NCBI RefSeq assembly: GCF_005938675.2
Contig: NZ_VCCH02000052.1
Span: 1 to 57,975, forward strand
Source: Mycobacterium sp. KBS0706
Lineage (GTDB): Bacteria > Pseudomonadota > Alphaproteobacteria > DSM-16000 > Inquilinaceae
Reading direction: 5' to 3'
Length of the DNA: 57,975 bases
Shown: piece after piece, positions 1 through 8,782 of the stretch
How the letters are laid out: each line of letters begins with the position of its first letter
Numbering within the stretch: the stretch's first letter is position 1
Made by a program: the position numbers and the translations under genes
Notes under the pieces: model-generated
Seen by the model: only the letters and a program-made list of their open reading frames with translations
Database searches by the model: none
Told to the model about the DNA's origin: nothing

Positions 1-95
1 CAAGACTCCCCCATGCGGCCCGTAAGGCGGCGCCGCATCGCGTTAGAGACGCCGCGGCAGCCGGTCGGGCCGCCGCGGTTCCACTTAAGTGAAGA

Positions 96-539
96 TCAGG
101 CGTGGACCACGGCGGAGGCCGGATCCTGCAGCGCCGGCGAGGATTGCTGCAGGAAGTGCCGGATCAGGTCGCGGGCGCTGATCACCCCGACCAGGGTGTG
201 ATCCTCCATCACCGGCACATGCCGGATATGGTTCTCGTCCATCAGCCGCAGCACCGTCTCGATGCTGTCGCGCGGCTCGCAGCTGATCACGGTGCGTCCC
301 ATGAAGGCCGAGACCGGCATGGTCAGCGCCGCGGCGCCATGCGTGGCTAGCGCCCGGGCGACGTCGCGTTCGGAGAACACCCCGACCACGACATTGCCCT
401 CGGTGCGGCACACCTCCTTGACGACGAGGGCGCCGATGATCTCCTTGGTCATCAGCGCGACGGCGGTGGCCACCGTCTCGCCGACGCGGATCATGACGAC
501 GCGCGAGTCCTTCTGGCGGAGAATGTCTTCGGCCCTCAT
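96..539 (-). CDS. CBS-domain pair protein
   Basis: A 147-residue cytosolic protein made almost entirely of two tandem CBS motifs, a fold that usually binds adenine nucleotides and acts as an energy or redox sensor. The first CBS motif covers roughly residues 1-60 and the second roughly 75-135; the stretches GVFSERDVARAL and GVISARDLIRHF are the repeated strand-helix signatures. No catalytic domain is attached, so it is probably a stand-alone regulatory module. I start at the ATG at 539 because an AGGAGGA ribosome binding site lies about 9 bases upstream. An in-frame ATG 48 bases further up lacks this. It lies 51 bases downstream of a ketopantoate-reductase-like gene on the same strand and may be cotranscribed. 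The partner or target is unknown. Confidence 0.88.
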   Translation of the reverse strand: MRAEDILRQKDSRVVMIRVGETVATAVALMTKEIIGALVVKEVCRTEGNVVVGVFSERDVARALATHGAAALTMPVSAFMGRTVISCEPRDSIETVLRLMDENHIRHVPVMEDHTLVGVISARDLIRHFLQQSSPALQDPASAVVHA

Positions 540-590
540 TGGCTGGGTTCCTCCTCTGGAAAACGGCTCTTCCGGCCGCTCGGACAAGGG

Positions 591-1604
591 TCAGGCCGGC
601 ACCAGCGCCGGTGCCGGTTTCACGTTACGGCTGTAGAGCCCGGCGATCTCGGCGCGCTGCTGCACCAGGGCCAGGACGGTGTCGACCGTCGGCGTCGGCA
701 CCCCCACCATGCGGCCGAGCTCCTGGATCACGGTGACCAGCGGGTCGATCTCCATCGGCCGGCCGCGATCCAAGTCCTGCAGCATCGAGGTGCGGTGGGC
801 GCCGACCGCGCCGGCGCCGTCCAGCCGCCGCTCGATATCGACCCGGAAATGGACGCCGAGCCGGTCGCCGATCGCCTGCGCCTCGGCCATCATCCGCCGC
901 GCCACGTCGCGGGTGGAGGGGTCGCCGGTGATGACGTCGAGCGTCGCATGGGTCAGGGCGCTGATCGGGTTGAGGCAGAGATTGCCCCAGAGCTTCAGCC
1001 AGATCTCGTCGCGGATGTTGTCCCGCACCGGCGCGTTCAGTTCCGCCGCCGTCATCGCCTCGCTGAGGGCGGTGACGCGGGCCGACGTGCTGCCGTCCGG
1101 CTCGCCCAGCGGGAACTTGTCGCCGTAGTGATGCTCGACCACGCCGGGCGCCACCACCTCGGTGGCCGGATAGACGATGCAGCCGATGCCGCGCTCCGGC
1201 CCCAGCCGCCGCCACTGCAGCCCACCGGGATCGACCGTCTCGATGGTGCGCCCCTCGAGCGCGCCGCCATGGCGGTGGAAATACCAGTAGGGCAGCCCGT
1301 TCACCGCGGTGACCACCGCCGTCTCCGGCCCGAGCAGCGGCTGGATCGCCTCGACCACCCCCGGCACCGAATGCGCCTTGAGACAGATCACGACATAGTC
1401 CTGCGGGCCCAGCTCGGCCGGGTTGTCGGTGCAGCGGATGCGGGCGGTGCGGGTTTCGTCGTCGATCTTGAGGGTCAGGCCGTTCTGGCGCATCGCCTCG
1501 AGATGCAGGCCGCGGGCGACGAGGCTGACCTCGACCCCCGCGCGATGGAGCTGGACGCCGAGATAGCCGCCGATGGCCCCGGCGCCATAGATGCAGAGTT
1601 TCAT
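591..1604 (-). CDS. 2-dehydropantoate 2-reductase family (ApbA/PanE-like)
   Basis: A 337-residue NADP-dependent reductase of the ketopantoate reductase family. The N-terminal Rossmann domain carries the GAGAIG nucleotide-binding loop at residues 7-12. The expected Lys lies in VICLKAHS and the conserved Asn in the LCLNPISALT segment. The C-terminal helical domain continues to about residue 325. True PanE makes pantoate for coenzyme A, but this superfamily has many paralogues acting on other 2-oxo acids, and the protein is slightly longer than the usual roughly 300 residues, so I do not assign panE. A GGTAT-n5-ATACC inverted repeat lies 62-76 bases upstream of the start, which suggests control by a GntR-type repressor rather than housekeeping expression. 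Confidence 0.85.
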   Translation of the reverse strand: MKLCIYGAGAIGGYLGVQLHRAGVEVSLVARGLHLEAMRQNGLTLKIDDETRTARIRCTDNPAELGPQDYVVICLKAHSVPGVVEAIQPLLGPETAVVTAVNGLPYWYFHRHGGALEGRTIETVDPGGLQWRRLGPERGIGCIVYPATEVVAPGVVEHHYGDKFPLGEPDGSTSARVTALSEAMTAAELNAPVRDNIRDEIWLKLWGNLCLNPISALTHATLDVITGDPSTRDVARRMMAEAQAIGDRLGVHFRVDIERRLDGAGAVGAHRTSMLQDLDRGRPMEIDPLVTVIQELGRMVGVPTPTVDTVLALVQQRAEIAGLYSRNVKPAPALVPA

Positions 1605-1665
1605 GGCCGCGCCTTCCTCCCAGTGATTGGAGTCAGGGCCGCTGAGCAGCCGACCGGATCATCGT

Positions 1666-1680
1666 GGTATACAAAATACC
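1666..1680. promoter_or_regulatory. Operator-like inverted repeat upstream of the PanE-like gene
   Basis: GGTAT-ACAAA-ATACC is a perfect 5-bp inverted repeat with a 5-bp spacer, and it contains the palindrome GTATAC. GTATAC-centred sites are typical of FCD-type GntR repressors. The same GGTATAC core occurs at 9213-9219 in front of the GntR gene in this window. Regulation is inferred only from this similarity. Confidence 0.4.
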
Positions 1681-1724
1681 CAATGTCAATCGATCCAAGG
1701 GAGGAAAACGGCGCTGTCGGCCGG

Positions 1725-4700
1725 TCACTGCGCGGTCGGCCCCTTCTGCTCGCTTCCGGTCGGCGCGCTCTGCTGGACGCCCGGCGCCGGGGCAGCGTCC
1801 TTCGCGGCCGGTGCCGGCACTGGAGCCGCATGGGAGAGGAGTATCAGCGCGATCCAGAGCGCGGCGAAGCCGATCGCGATCGACACCGCCCGACGCAGAT
1901 CGGCCGTCAGGGCGCCGAGGAGCATGGACTCGCCGCGCCCGGCTTCGCTCGCCGGATGCTGTAGGTTCCACTCCGACAGCACCCGGCCGAAGGCATAGAA
2001 GCCCGAAACCGTCATCGCCTCCGCGACGAGGCCGACGGGACGGAATTCCGGGACTCCGACATACAAAGGCCCCAGGGTGAGATTGAGCCCGATGCCCGTG
2101 GCCACGGCGACAACGCCCACCAGCGCGCCCAGAAGCATCAACCACCGGCGGATGGCCACGCCGTCGACGCCGATCCAGAAGGCGATGACCAGGACGTGCG
2201 ACAGCGCCAGCAGCGACAGGTTGCCCCGCATGCCAAGCTGGATATTGACCACCTCCACGTCGATCCAGCCGATGGCGAACAGGATCGGCAGGAAGCCTGC
2301 CGCCCCCGCGAATGCAGGCGGGATCCGCCAGATCCAGCCCCCCGCGCCGTCCTGATCCGTCCCGCTGCTCCGCATCCGGGCGATGGCCAGCACCAGGCCC
2401 CCCCCGACCATCGTGCTGGTGGAGGTGGAGGTGAAGCCCAGCGATCCCAGCCCCGAACTCAGCGTGATGCCGAAGATGCCGGTGCCGACGCCCACCATCG
2501 TCGCGATCGCCAGCGCCCAGGCGACCGGCCGGAAGGGGACCCGACACAGGCCGAGCAACATCACCAGCACCGTCACCAGCGACAGGGCAGACGCGATCAC
2601 CACCGCACCCGAGAATTCCGGCGTCACGATCAGCAGCGTCCCGGCCCCCGTCAGCAGCGCGGTAGCGAGACGGCTGATTCTTGTCATGCCGGCGATGGCC
2701 GGAAGCAGCAGGGGATCCACGACCAAGCGGGCGACCAGGAGGGCCGCGAGCCAGAGGCCCCAACTGCCATTGGTGGCGGCGAAGGGCAGCTGCAGCGTGA
2801 CCAGCATCGGCGCCAGCATGATTCCCACCGGCACCAGCGCCGCCGCCCCGTAGCGCCGCGCCAGCCAGGCGCTTAGCGGCAGGGCCAGCCAGGGAACGCC
2901 GGGCCAGGTGAGCAGGCCGGCGGAGGGGAAGAGCACGATCGTGCAGGCCAGGAGCGGCAGGGCCCGAAGCCAGAGCCCCCAATCCACCACGGGCCGGGCC
3001 CAGCGGAGGGCGGCGCGCAGCCCGGCCCATTCGACGGCGGTCACGGAGCAGGCCAGGAGAACAAGCCTTGTAATCATTGTGCTGTCCTCGGCGGCTGCGG
3101 CGCCAGCCCCCGACATGACAGCGACGACGACGCCGAGGCCGACCAGCTTGGCAGCACCGGCGGCCAGCGCCGCGGACCGCAGGCGATCCCGTTCGATACC
3201 CATGAACGCAGCCACGCCGAGGACCCGGAGCGGCAGCAGCGGGAGGGCCAGGAGCATGAGCGCCCAAACCGGGACGTTGGGCCCGATCACACCGGAAAGC
3301 GGCCAGATCGGATATTCGACGCTCAGGCTTCCGGCCGACCGGCTGAGCCATCCGAGACCCGGGCCGATCAGCCCCAGCGCCACAGCATAGCCGAGCAGCG
3401 GAACCAGCGCCCGCCGCGCCGGGCCGCCGCTCAGCAGGATCACCAGGCCCCCGCCTCCCAGCAGGCGCAGATCGGCGGCCAGCCAGAGAACCAGCCCCAG
3501 GCCCTCGGCCTGGAGCTGCTCGAAACCGACCAGCCGTAGCACCGACCAAGCCGCGGTCCCGGCCAGCGCCTGGCCACCCATCGCTAGGAGCCCCCAGGCA
3601 ACGGTCGTCGCCGCCGGCACGCCCGGCGCCATCCCGGAGGCTGCGGCAAGCGTCACGATCAGCACCGCGGCGGCGATCGGCAGCTCGGCCGAAAGCCAGC
3701 TGGCGAGCCCGTCGGCCGGGGTGGCGAAGGCGAGCCAGGCGAGCACGGCGCAGCCGCCCAGCGCCACGCCATGGATCACACCCCAGGGGGCGGGCCAGGC
3801 GGAGAGCCAGGCCTGTGCCCCTTGCGGCGAGGCCGCACCGAGCCGGGCCAGCGCCGGCGACAGCGCGATCGGGACCGTCGCCAGCCCTGCCGTCACCAGC
3901 GCCCCCTGCCAGGCGCCGGGCAGCGCGCCGCCGCCGCAGAGCCCGAAAGCGAGGGAGAGGATGGCGGAGATGACGCTGACCACCATCGGGTCGACTCCGG
4001 CATATGAGCCCGGCCTCCCGGCGTGCAGCCGGGCGGTCAGGACCAGGCTGGCCAGGAGGTAGATCAGCGACAGGGCGACGCAGATCGTGCCGATGACCGG
4101 CGCATTCGCGGCCAGGATGGAGACCGCCGTGGCGGCGGCGAGGATCCGGTCGGCACCGAATACGGCGACGGCGCCCAGCACCACCGCGGCGGCGCCGGAG
4201 GCCAGCTTCCGGCGGGTGTCGTTCGGCTGCACGCCCAGCTGGTCGAGCAGCCCGGCCAGGATCGGATCCTCGCGCACCAGCGTTTCGGGATGGTGCCGCA
4301 CCAGGCGGGCGAGCCGGCCCCGCTCCGCATCCCCCAGCGTCAGGGGCTGCTCCCCGGCGCCGGCGAGCAGGAGCAGGACGGTGTCGAGAGCGGCCAGGCG
4401 CTGCGCCGGCGCCAGCTGGGCCAGCAGCGCCGCCCGCAGCCAGGACGGCATCGGCGCGCGGCGCAGCCAGGGCAGCCGCGTCAGCCGGCCGAGGGTGGTC
4501 TCGTCGATCGCGAAGCCGGCGGCCCCGAAGCGCAGCCCCAGCCGGACCGTGAGGCCGGAGCCGGGCAGCGGCGAGACGGCGGCGCCGGCGAGCAGGAGGA
4601 AGCCCGTGGGGCCCAGGAATCGCCGCAGCGCCGCCACCAGCCGGCGCCGCTCCGGCCCGGTCGGCGCGGTTCCCCGCAGCATCGACGGGTCGGAATCCAA

Positions 4701-6005
4701 CTCGGCCGCCAGGTCCCTCGGCGGGCCGCGATCGGGCTCGGGCAAGGCCGGCGGCGGATGCTCCTCGGGCGCCGTGAGCCAGTCGGCGAGCTGCGCCAGC
4801 CCGTCCGGGCCGAGCGGCAGGATGATGAACCCCTCCCGCGCCAGGAGCCGCTCGGTCGCGCCCCAGTCCGGCTGCGGCACCGGCGTCAGCAGCACGCGCG
4901 GCGTGAAGTGGCGCAGCGGCGCTAGATGCTCCGCCAGGCCGTCGGTCAGCTCATCGACCAGCGGCCGCCCGTCGGACACGACCAGGAGCCGGCGGCCGGC
5001 CGCCCGGGCGGCCGTCGCAGCCAGCGTGCCGGCGCCCGCGCCGACACGCCCGGTCCAGGGCCGCAGCAGGGCCGGATCGGCAGCGAAGGCGTAGGCGTCG
5101 ACATGGACCTGCGCGATCTCCAGCCGGCGCAGCAGCAGCCGGCCCAGCATCGCGGCCTGGTCGTCCGGCCCGCGGTGCTCGGCCAGCAGCAGGTAGTCGG
5201 GCAGCCGCGGCCGCCCGCCGAACACGATCTCCGGCACGCCGCCGGCCCGCACGGTGGCCCGGATCGAAGCTGGCATGTCCTCCCAGAGGCCGTAGGGCAG
5301 GATGTGCTCGCGCAACGCCCGCAGCACCGACCGCAGCGGACCCGGCGCCAGCAGGTCGAGCCGCGCCGCCTCACCCGCCACCAGGCGCTGCCGCAGGCCG
5401 CTCTGGGGCAGGGGCGCGGCGGCGGCGCCCGGCCGGCGGGCCCACAGCAGCAGCAGCCAGGCCACCCCGGCGGCCAGCAGGCCGACCGCGAGCGGCAGCA
5501 GCTCCGGCACGCCGGACATCGCCACCGGGACGGGCGCGGCATTGCCGCCGGCCTCGCCGCCGCCTCCGGCCAGGACGGTCAGCCCCGCCAACACCGCCAG
5601 CACCAGGGCGAATCCCGCCGCCGCCATGCCCGCCGACCGGTCGGATCTGAGCCCCGGCACCGATGTCTCATCGGCAGCGGAGATCGGCTTCGGCCGGGAC
5701 CGCGCATCGGCCTCCCGGTTCGCCGATCGCCGGGCAACCTCCTCGCGCAGCACCTCGCGCACCGCGCGCTGGTCCGCCTCGGTCACGCTGAGCAACGGCG
5801 CCAGCCAGTCGGCCGCGTCGGCGGGGTCGGCCAGCACCACCCCGCGGGCCGCCAGCCGTTCCAGCAGCACGGTGCAGCGGACCTCCCGGTCCACGCCGAT
5901 CCGCAGGCGGAACGGCGGCCGGCGGAGGATCGCCAGCAGCCGGCGCAGATCCGGGACGGCCGGATGGAGAGCGGGATCCGCCGCGGCTATTTCTTCTGCG
6001 GCCAT
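1725..6005 (-). CDS. vWA-like domain protein with giant polytopic membrane C-terminus (MoxR partner)
   Basis: A 1426-residue protein and the last gene of the Trypco2-protease-MoxR operon. Residues 1-95 are a helical N-terminal domain. Two membrane helices lie near 126-146 and 167-190. Residues about 268-412 look like a von Willebrand A fold: PDYLLLAEHRGPDDQ occupies the place of the usual metal-site loop, and RRLLVVSDG with a later FIILPLGPDG strand follow. The DxSxS metal motif is degenerate, so it is probably a non-metal-binding vWA. After another helical stretch (to about 620), the remaining 800 residues are more than 20 hydrophobic segments. I start at the ATG at 6005, which overlaps the end of the MoxR gene by 19 bases and has GGGAG about 10 bases upstream. 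The longer ORF runs back into MoxR without reason. In conflict systems the vWA partner couples the MoxR ATPase to an effector. A membrane region this large is unusual. Confidence 0.75.
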   Translation of the reverse strand: MAAEEIAAADPALHPAVPDLRRLLAILRRPPFRLRIGVDREVRCTVLLERLAARGVVLADPADAADWLAPLLSVTEADQRAVREVLREEVARRSANREADARSRPKPISAADETSVPGLRSDRSAGMAAAGFALVLAVLAGLTVLAGGGGEAGGNAAPVPVAMSGVPELLPLAVGLLAAGVAWLLLLWARRPGAAAAPLPQSGLRQRLVAGEAARLDLLAPGPLRSVLRALREHILPYGLWEDMPASIRATVRAGGVPEIVFGGRPRLPDYLLLAEHRGPDDQAAMLGRLLLRRLEIAQVHVDAYAFAADPALLRPWTGRVGAGAGTLAATAARAAGRRLLVVSDGRPLVDELTDGLAEHLAPLRHFTPRVLLTPVPQPDWGATERLLAREGFIILPLGPDGLAQLADWLTAPEEHPPPALPEPDRGPPRDLAAELDSDPSMLRGTAPTGPERRRLVAALRRFLGPTGFLLLAGAAVSPLPGSGLTVRLGLRFGAAGFAIDETTLGRLTRLPWLRRAPMPSWLRAALLAQLAPAQRLAALDTVLLLLAGAGEQPLTLGDAERGRLARLVRHHPETLVREDPILAGLLDQLGVQPNDTRRKLASGAAAVVLGAVAVFGADRILAAATAVSILAANAPVIGTICVALSLIYLLASLVLTARLHAGRPGSYAGVDPMVVSVISAILSLAFGLCGGGALPGAWQGALVTAGLATVPIALSPALARLGAASPQGAQAWLSAWPAPWGVIHGVALGGCAVLAWLAFATPADGLASWLSAELPIAAAVLIVTLAAASGMAPGVPAATTVAWGLLAMGGQALAGTAAWSVLRLVGFEQLQAEGLGLVLWLAADLRLLGGGGLVILLSGGPARRALVPLLGYAVALGLIGPGLGWLSRSAGSLSVEYPIWPLSGVIGPNVPVWALMLLALPLLPLRVLGVAAFMGIERDRLRSAALAAGAAKLVGLGVVVAVMSGAGAAAAEDSTMITRLVLLACSVTAVEWAGLRAALRWARPVVDWGLWLRALPLLACTIVLFPSAGLLTWPGVPWLALPLSAWLARRYGAAALVPVGIMLAPMLVTLQLPFAATNGSWGLWLAALLVARLVVDPLLLPAIAGMTRISRLATALLTGAGTLLIVTPEFSGAVVIASALSLVTVLVMLLGLCRVPFRPVAWALAIATMVGVGTGIFGITLSSGLGSLGFTSTSTSTMVGGGLVLAIARMRSSGTDQDGAGGWIWRIPPAFAGAAGFLPILFAIGWIDVEVVNIQLGMRGNLSLLALSHVLVIAFWIGVDGVAIRRWLMLLGALVGVVAVATGIGLNLTLGPLYVGVPEFRPVGLVAEAMTVSGFYAFGRVLSEWNLQHPASEAGRGESMLLGALTADLRRAVSIAIGFAALWIALILLSHAAPVPAPAAKDAAPAPGVQQSAPTGSEQKGPTAQ

Positions 6006-7204
6006 TGCTCCAGCAGCTCCCGCCCGACCTGCAGATCCGCCTCGGTCTTCAGCAGCGCCCCGAGCGTGTCCGCCACGTCCCGGGAGTTGCCGCGCAGGTC
6101 GGCGATCCCCTGGCGCTCCAGCAGATGCAGCCACTGCAGCATCTCGGCGAGGCCCGGCGGCCGGCTGATCCGCGGGTCCTCCCGCAGCCGTTGGACGATG
6201 GCGCGGGCCTCCGCCCGGCGCGGGTCGTTGCGCTCGAGGGATGCAATGTGCAGGCCGATGATCTCGTCCAGCCGGCCCTCCGGCCAGGCGATGTGGTGGT
6301 AGACGCAGCGGCGCAAGAACGGCTCGGGCAGCGCCCGCTCGACATTGCTGATGATGACGACCGGCGGCTGCGCGCGGGGCGGCAGCTTGACCCGGACGCC
6401 CAGCTCCGGGATGTCGAACTGCATCCGTTCCAGCTCGGTCAGGAGATCGTTCGGGAGGTCGCGCGGCGCCTTGTCGATCTCGTCGATCAGGACGACGGTC
6501 GGAAGCGACCAGTCGATGTCGCGCTGGAGGTCCTTCTTCGCGTCATCCTCGTCCCGCTCGAAATCGAACAGATCCTTGAACCGCTCGAGGCCGTGCATCG
6601 CCGCCGCCCCGGAGGCGATCGGCTCCAGCGGCGCGTCCGGACCGCCGGCCCGCAGGATCGCCCGCCCCAGGGCGCGGAAGCTGAGATACTGCCGCAGATC
6701 CTCCTCCCCGGACGACGGGGCCGCAGGGCCGCTCCTGCCCGCGATATCCAGCGCGGCATCGGCGGCCTGCCGGCCCGCCGCCATGGTGCGGAAGGCGGCC
6801 CGCATGCGGCCCAGCTCGTCGAAGCGGTACAGCAGGTCGCGCGCGCTGCTGACCGAGGTGACGGCGAAGAAGGCGAAAGGCGCGCCCTGCTCCTCCGCCA
6901 GATGGCGGGCGAGCCGGGTCTTGCCGACGCCGGGGGCGCCGGTCAGCAGCAGCGGCATGCCCAGCAGCATGGCGGCGTTGACGGCGCGCACCAGGTCGGG
7001 GGCCGGGCGGTAGACGTCGTGCCGGTCCATCAGCCGCTGCACCGCCTCGGGCCGCTGCGACAGCGGCCGCGGCCGGCCCGCGCCGCCGGTGTAGAACTGC
7101 GCAGTCTGCGGCCGGTCGCCCCTGTAGGCACCGCGCTTGGACGGAAGCAGAGCGTCCTGGCTGGAGAATTCGATGGGAGGGTCGGCGATGGGAGGGTCGG
7201 CCAT
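5987..7204 (-). CDS. MoxR-type AAA+ ATPase
   Basis: A 405-residue MoxR-family AAA+ ATPase. Walker A is GAPGVGKT at residues 89-96, Walker B is TVVLIDE at about 236-242, a sensor-1 Asn lies in VVIISNVE, and the arginine region LRRC follows. MoxR ATPases remodel vWA-domain partners, and the next gene encodes a vWA-like protein whose start overlaps this stop by 19 bases, so the two are probably made in a fixed ratio. The first 45 residues are low-complexity and proline-rich. The region between about 140 and 210 is longer than in minimal MoxR proteins. The ATG at 7204 has a GGAGA site 7 bases upstream and lies 24 bases after the protease gene. Role: energy-consuming component of the predicted conflict or proteostasis system. 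Confidence 0.9.
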   Translation of the reverse strand: MADPPIADPPIEFSSQDALLPSKRGAYRGDRPQTAQFYTGGAGRPRPLSQRPEAVQRLMDRHDVYRPAPDLVRAVNAAMLLGMPLLLTGAPGVGKTRLARHLAEEQGAPFAFFAVTSVSSARDLLYRFDELGRMRAAFRTMAAGRQAADAALDIAGRSGPAAPSSGEEDLRQYLSFRALGRAILRAGGPDAPLEPIASGAAAMHGLERFKDLFDFERDEDDAKKDLQRDIDWSLPTVVLIDEIDKAPRDLPNDLLTELERMQFDIPELGVRVKLPPRAQPPVVIISNVERALPEPFLRRCVYHHIAWPEGRLDEIIGLHIASLERNDPRRAEARAIVQRLREDPRISRPPGLAEMLQWLHLLERQGIADLRGNSRDVADTLGALLKTEADLQVGRELLEQWPQKK

Positions 7205-7228
7205 GGGTGGGTCTCCGATGCGGGCCTG

Positions 7229-8767
7229 TCAGGGGGGCTGTTTGCCGGTCTTGAGGTAGATGTCGAGTGCGCGCAGCCGGAACGAGACGGGCAGGAAATG
7301 CTGATCCAGATCGCGCGCGGCCTCGATGAGGTGCTCCGCGGCATGCCATTCCTGCAGATCCCGGCACCAGTCGCGCACCATCCGATCGTCGCATGGTCTC
7401 AGGAATACAACCCCGGCCGAGAGCACTCCGAACGCCTGGGCGAGCTGCGGCGTCAGCGTGTCGGCGATGCCGGATATCGTGTAGATCACTCCGCAGGGCG
7501 GCAGATCGCCGATCGCTCGCGCGTCCTGCCAGAACCGGCGCCAATCCTGCAGCGGCTTGACGTCGCCGTCGGTGAACTCCTGTGCATTGATGCGCATCTC
7601 GACCCAGGCCGCCTGACCGGGCTGGTGCAGCCCACGATGCAACGCGCCGGCGATATCCGTCTCGGTCCGATCAGCGGTTGCGAGGCGGAGCAGTCCGACG
7701 CGCGCACCGATGAACCGCGCCTCCGGCTGGGACCCATCCGTCCATTCGATCGGCACGATTTCGCGGCGCAGAGGATTCACGCGCGCCGGGCTGTCGGGTT
7801 TGGCGTGCGGATCGCGGCCCGCCAGGGTGCGTTCCTCGATCCGCCGGACGAACAGGTCCAGCATGTCGTCGTCGCGGCCACAGACGAGGACCTCCACGGG
7901 GCCCGGCCTGATCAGGCCGTCGATATAGTCCGCGGGTGCCCGCCGGTCGAACAGATGGACCACCTTGGCCAGCGGCGAGGGAAAGGCCGGTAGCACGATT
8001 GCCGGGGAAGCAGAAATCGGCGGCACGACTGCCGCCGGTCCCGGGCCGCCGCCGCCCCAGGGAATCAGCATCGGCTCCTCGTCCAGGGCTTCAGCCAGCG
8101 CCGCGACGAACCTGCCGTCCGCGAAGGCATGGGATAGCCGCGCAACGTTGAGCAGTCCCCCCGCGAAATTGGGCAGCACGCTTTCCACGACACCGAAGAT
8201 GTGAAGGTTTCCGGCAACGTCCTCGCGTGCGATGGCGGCGCCCGACATGCCCCGCCACATTCTGACATCGTTGGGTACGACCGCCGCGGGGACCATCCAG
8301 GAATACGGATTGTTCTGCGCACCGATGGTCAGGTCGCCCCAGAGCCTGGATTCGGACGCCCGGCTGTCTGCATCCCACATCGCTTCGGGAAAGCCGGCGG
8401 CGCGCACGTCGGACAGGTGGCCGGCAAGGTCATAGGATGCAAAAATCAACTTCCCGAGAACTGGGGCCTGGTCTTCGTCCTCGAGGCTCAGCAGCGCCAG
8501 ATCGAGCCCGTTCCCGCCGCGCCACACGACCTTCGCCCGGTAGGCTTCGCCCTGCCATTGCGCATTCCTGCCGGAGGGGCGATCGCGGATCAGCCTCAAC
8601 TTCCACCCGGTATCGACCGCCCCGGCCTTCTTGAGCGTGACCACATGCTCTGCCGTCAGGACCAGCCCGGGCGCGATCAGCCGACCCGAGCCGAAGGACG
8701 GCTCCGGCTCGTTCCTGTAGATCGCTGCGACATCCGCGAAGAACAGGTCGGAGGAAAGAGGCGCCAT
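7229..8767 (-). CDS. Trypsin-like serine protease with C-terminal effector-associated region
   Basis: A 512-residue protein. Residues 1-235 form a chymotrypsin-fold protease with a readable triad: His41 in LTAEHVV, Asp89 in GLDLALL and Ser175 in RGMSGAAI. The serine loop has GMSGAA instead of the standard GxSGGP, which may alter specificity or leave the enzyme latent. There is no signal peptide, so it is cytosolic, as is usual for proteases beside Trypco genes. Residues about 270-500 form a second alpha/beta region that I cannot name. It includes VEVLVCGRDDDMLDLF and repeated WRRFWQD-type helices, and may be an adaptor domain docking other system components. It starts 15 bases after the Trypco2 gene, and the upstream ribosome binding site is weak, suggesting translational coupling. 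Confidence 0.85.
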   Translation of the reverse strand: MAPLSSDLFFADVAAIYRNEPEPSFGSGRLIAPGLVLTAEHVVTLKKAGAVDTGWKLRLIRDRPSGRNAQWQGEAYRAKVVWRGGNGLDLALLSLEDEDQAPVLGKLIFASYDLAGHLSDVRAAGFPEAMWDADSRASESRLWGDLTIGAQNNPYSWMVPAAVVPNDVRMWRGMSGAAIAREDVAGNLHIFGVVESVLPNFAGGLLNVARLSHAFADGRFVAALAEALDEEPMLIPWGGGGPGPAAVVPPISASPAIVLPAFPSPLAKVVHLFDRRAPADYIDGLIRPGPVEVLVCGRDDDMLDLFVRRIEERTLAGRDPHAKPDSPARVNPLRREIVPIEWTDGSQPEARFIGARVGLLRLATADRTETDIAGALHRGLHQPGQAAWVEMRINAQEFTDGDVKPLQDWRRFWQDARAIGDLPPCGVIYTISGIADTLTPQLAQAFGVLSAGVVFLRPCDDRMVRDWCRDLQEWHAAEHLIEAARDLDQHFLPVSFRLRALDIYLKTGKQPP

Positions 8768-8782
8768 CCTCAGTTATCCCGA

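Noticed and set aside
1633..3549. A 638-residue ORF in another frame of the large membrane-protein gene.
   Set aside because: Gly/Arg/Pro-rich shadow without hydrophobic helices; the 1426-residue frame has clean membrane segments.
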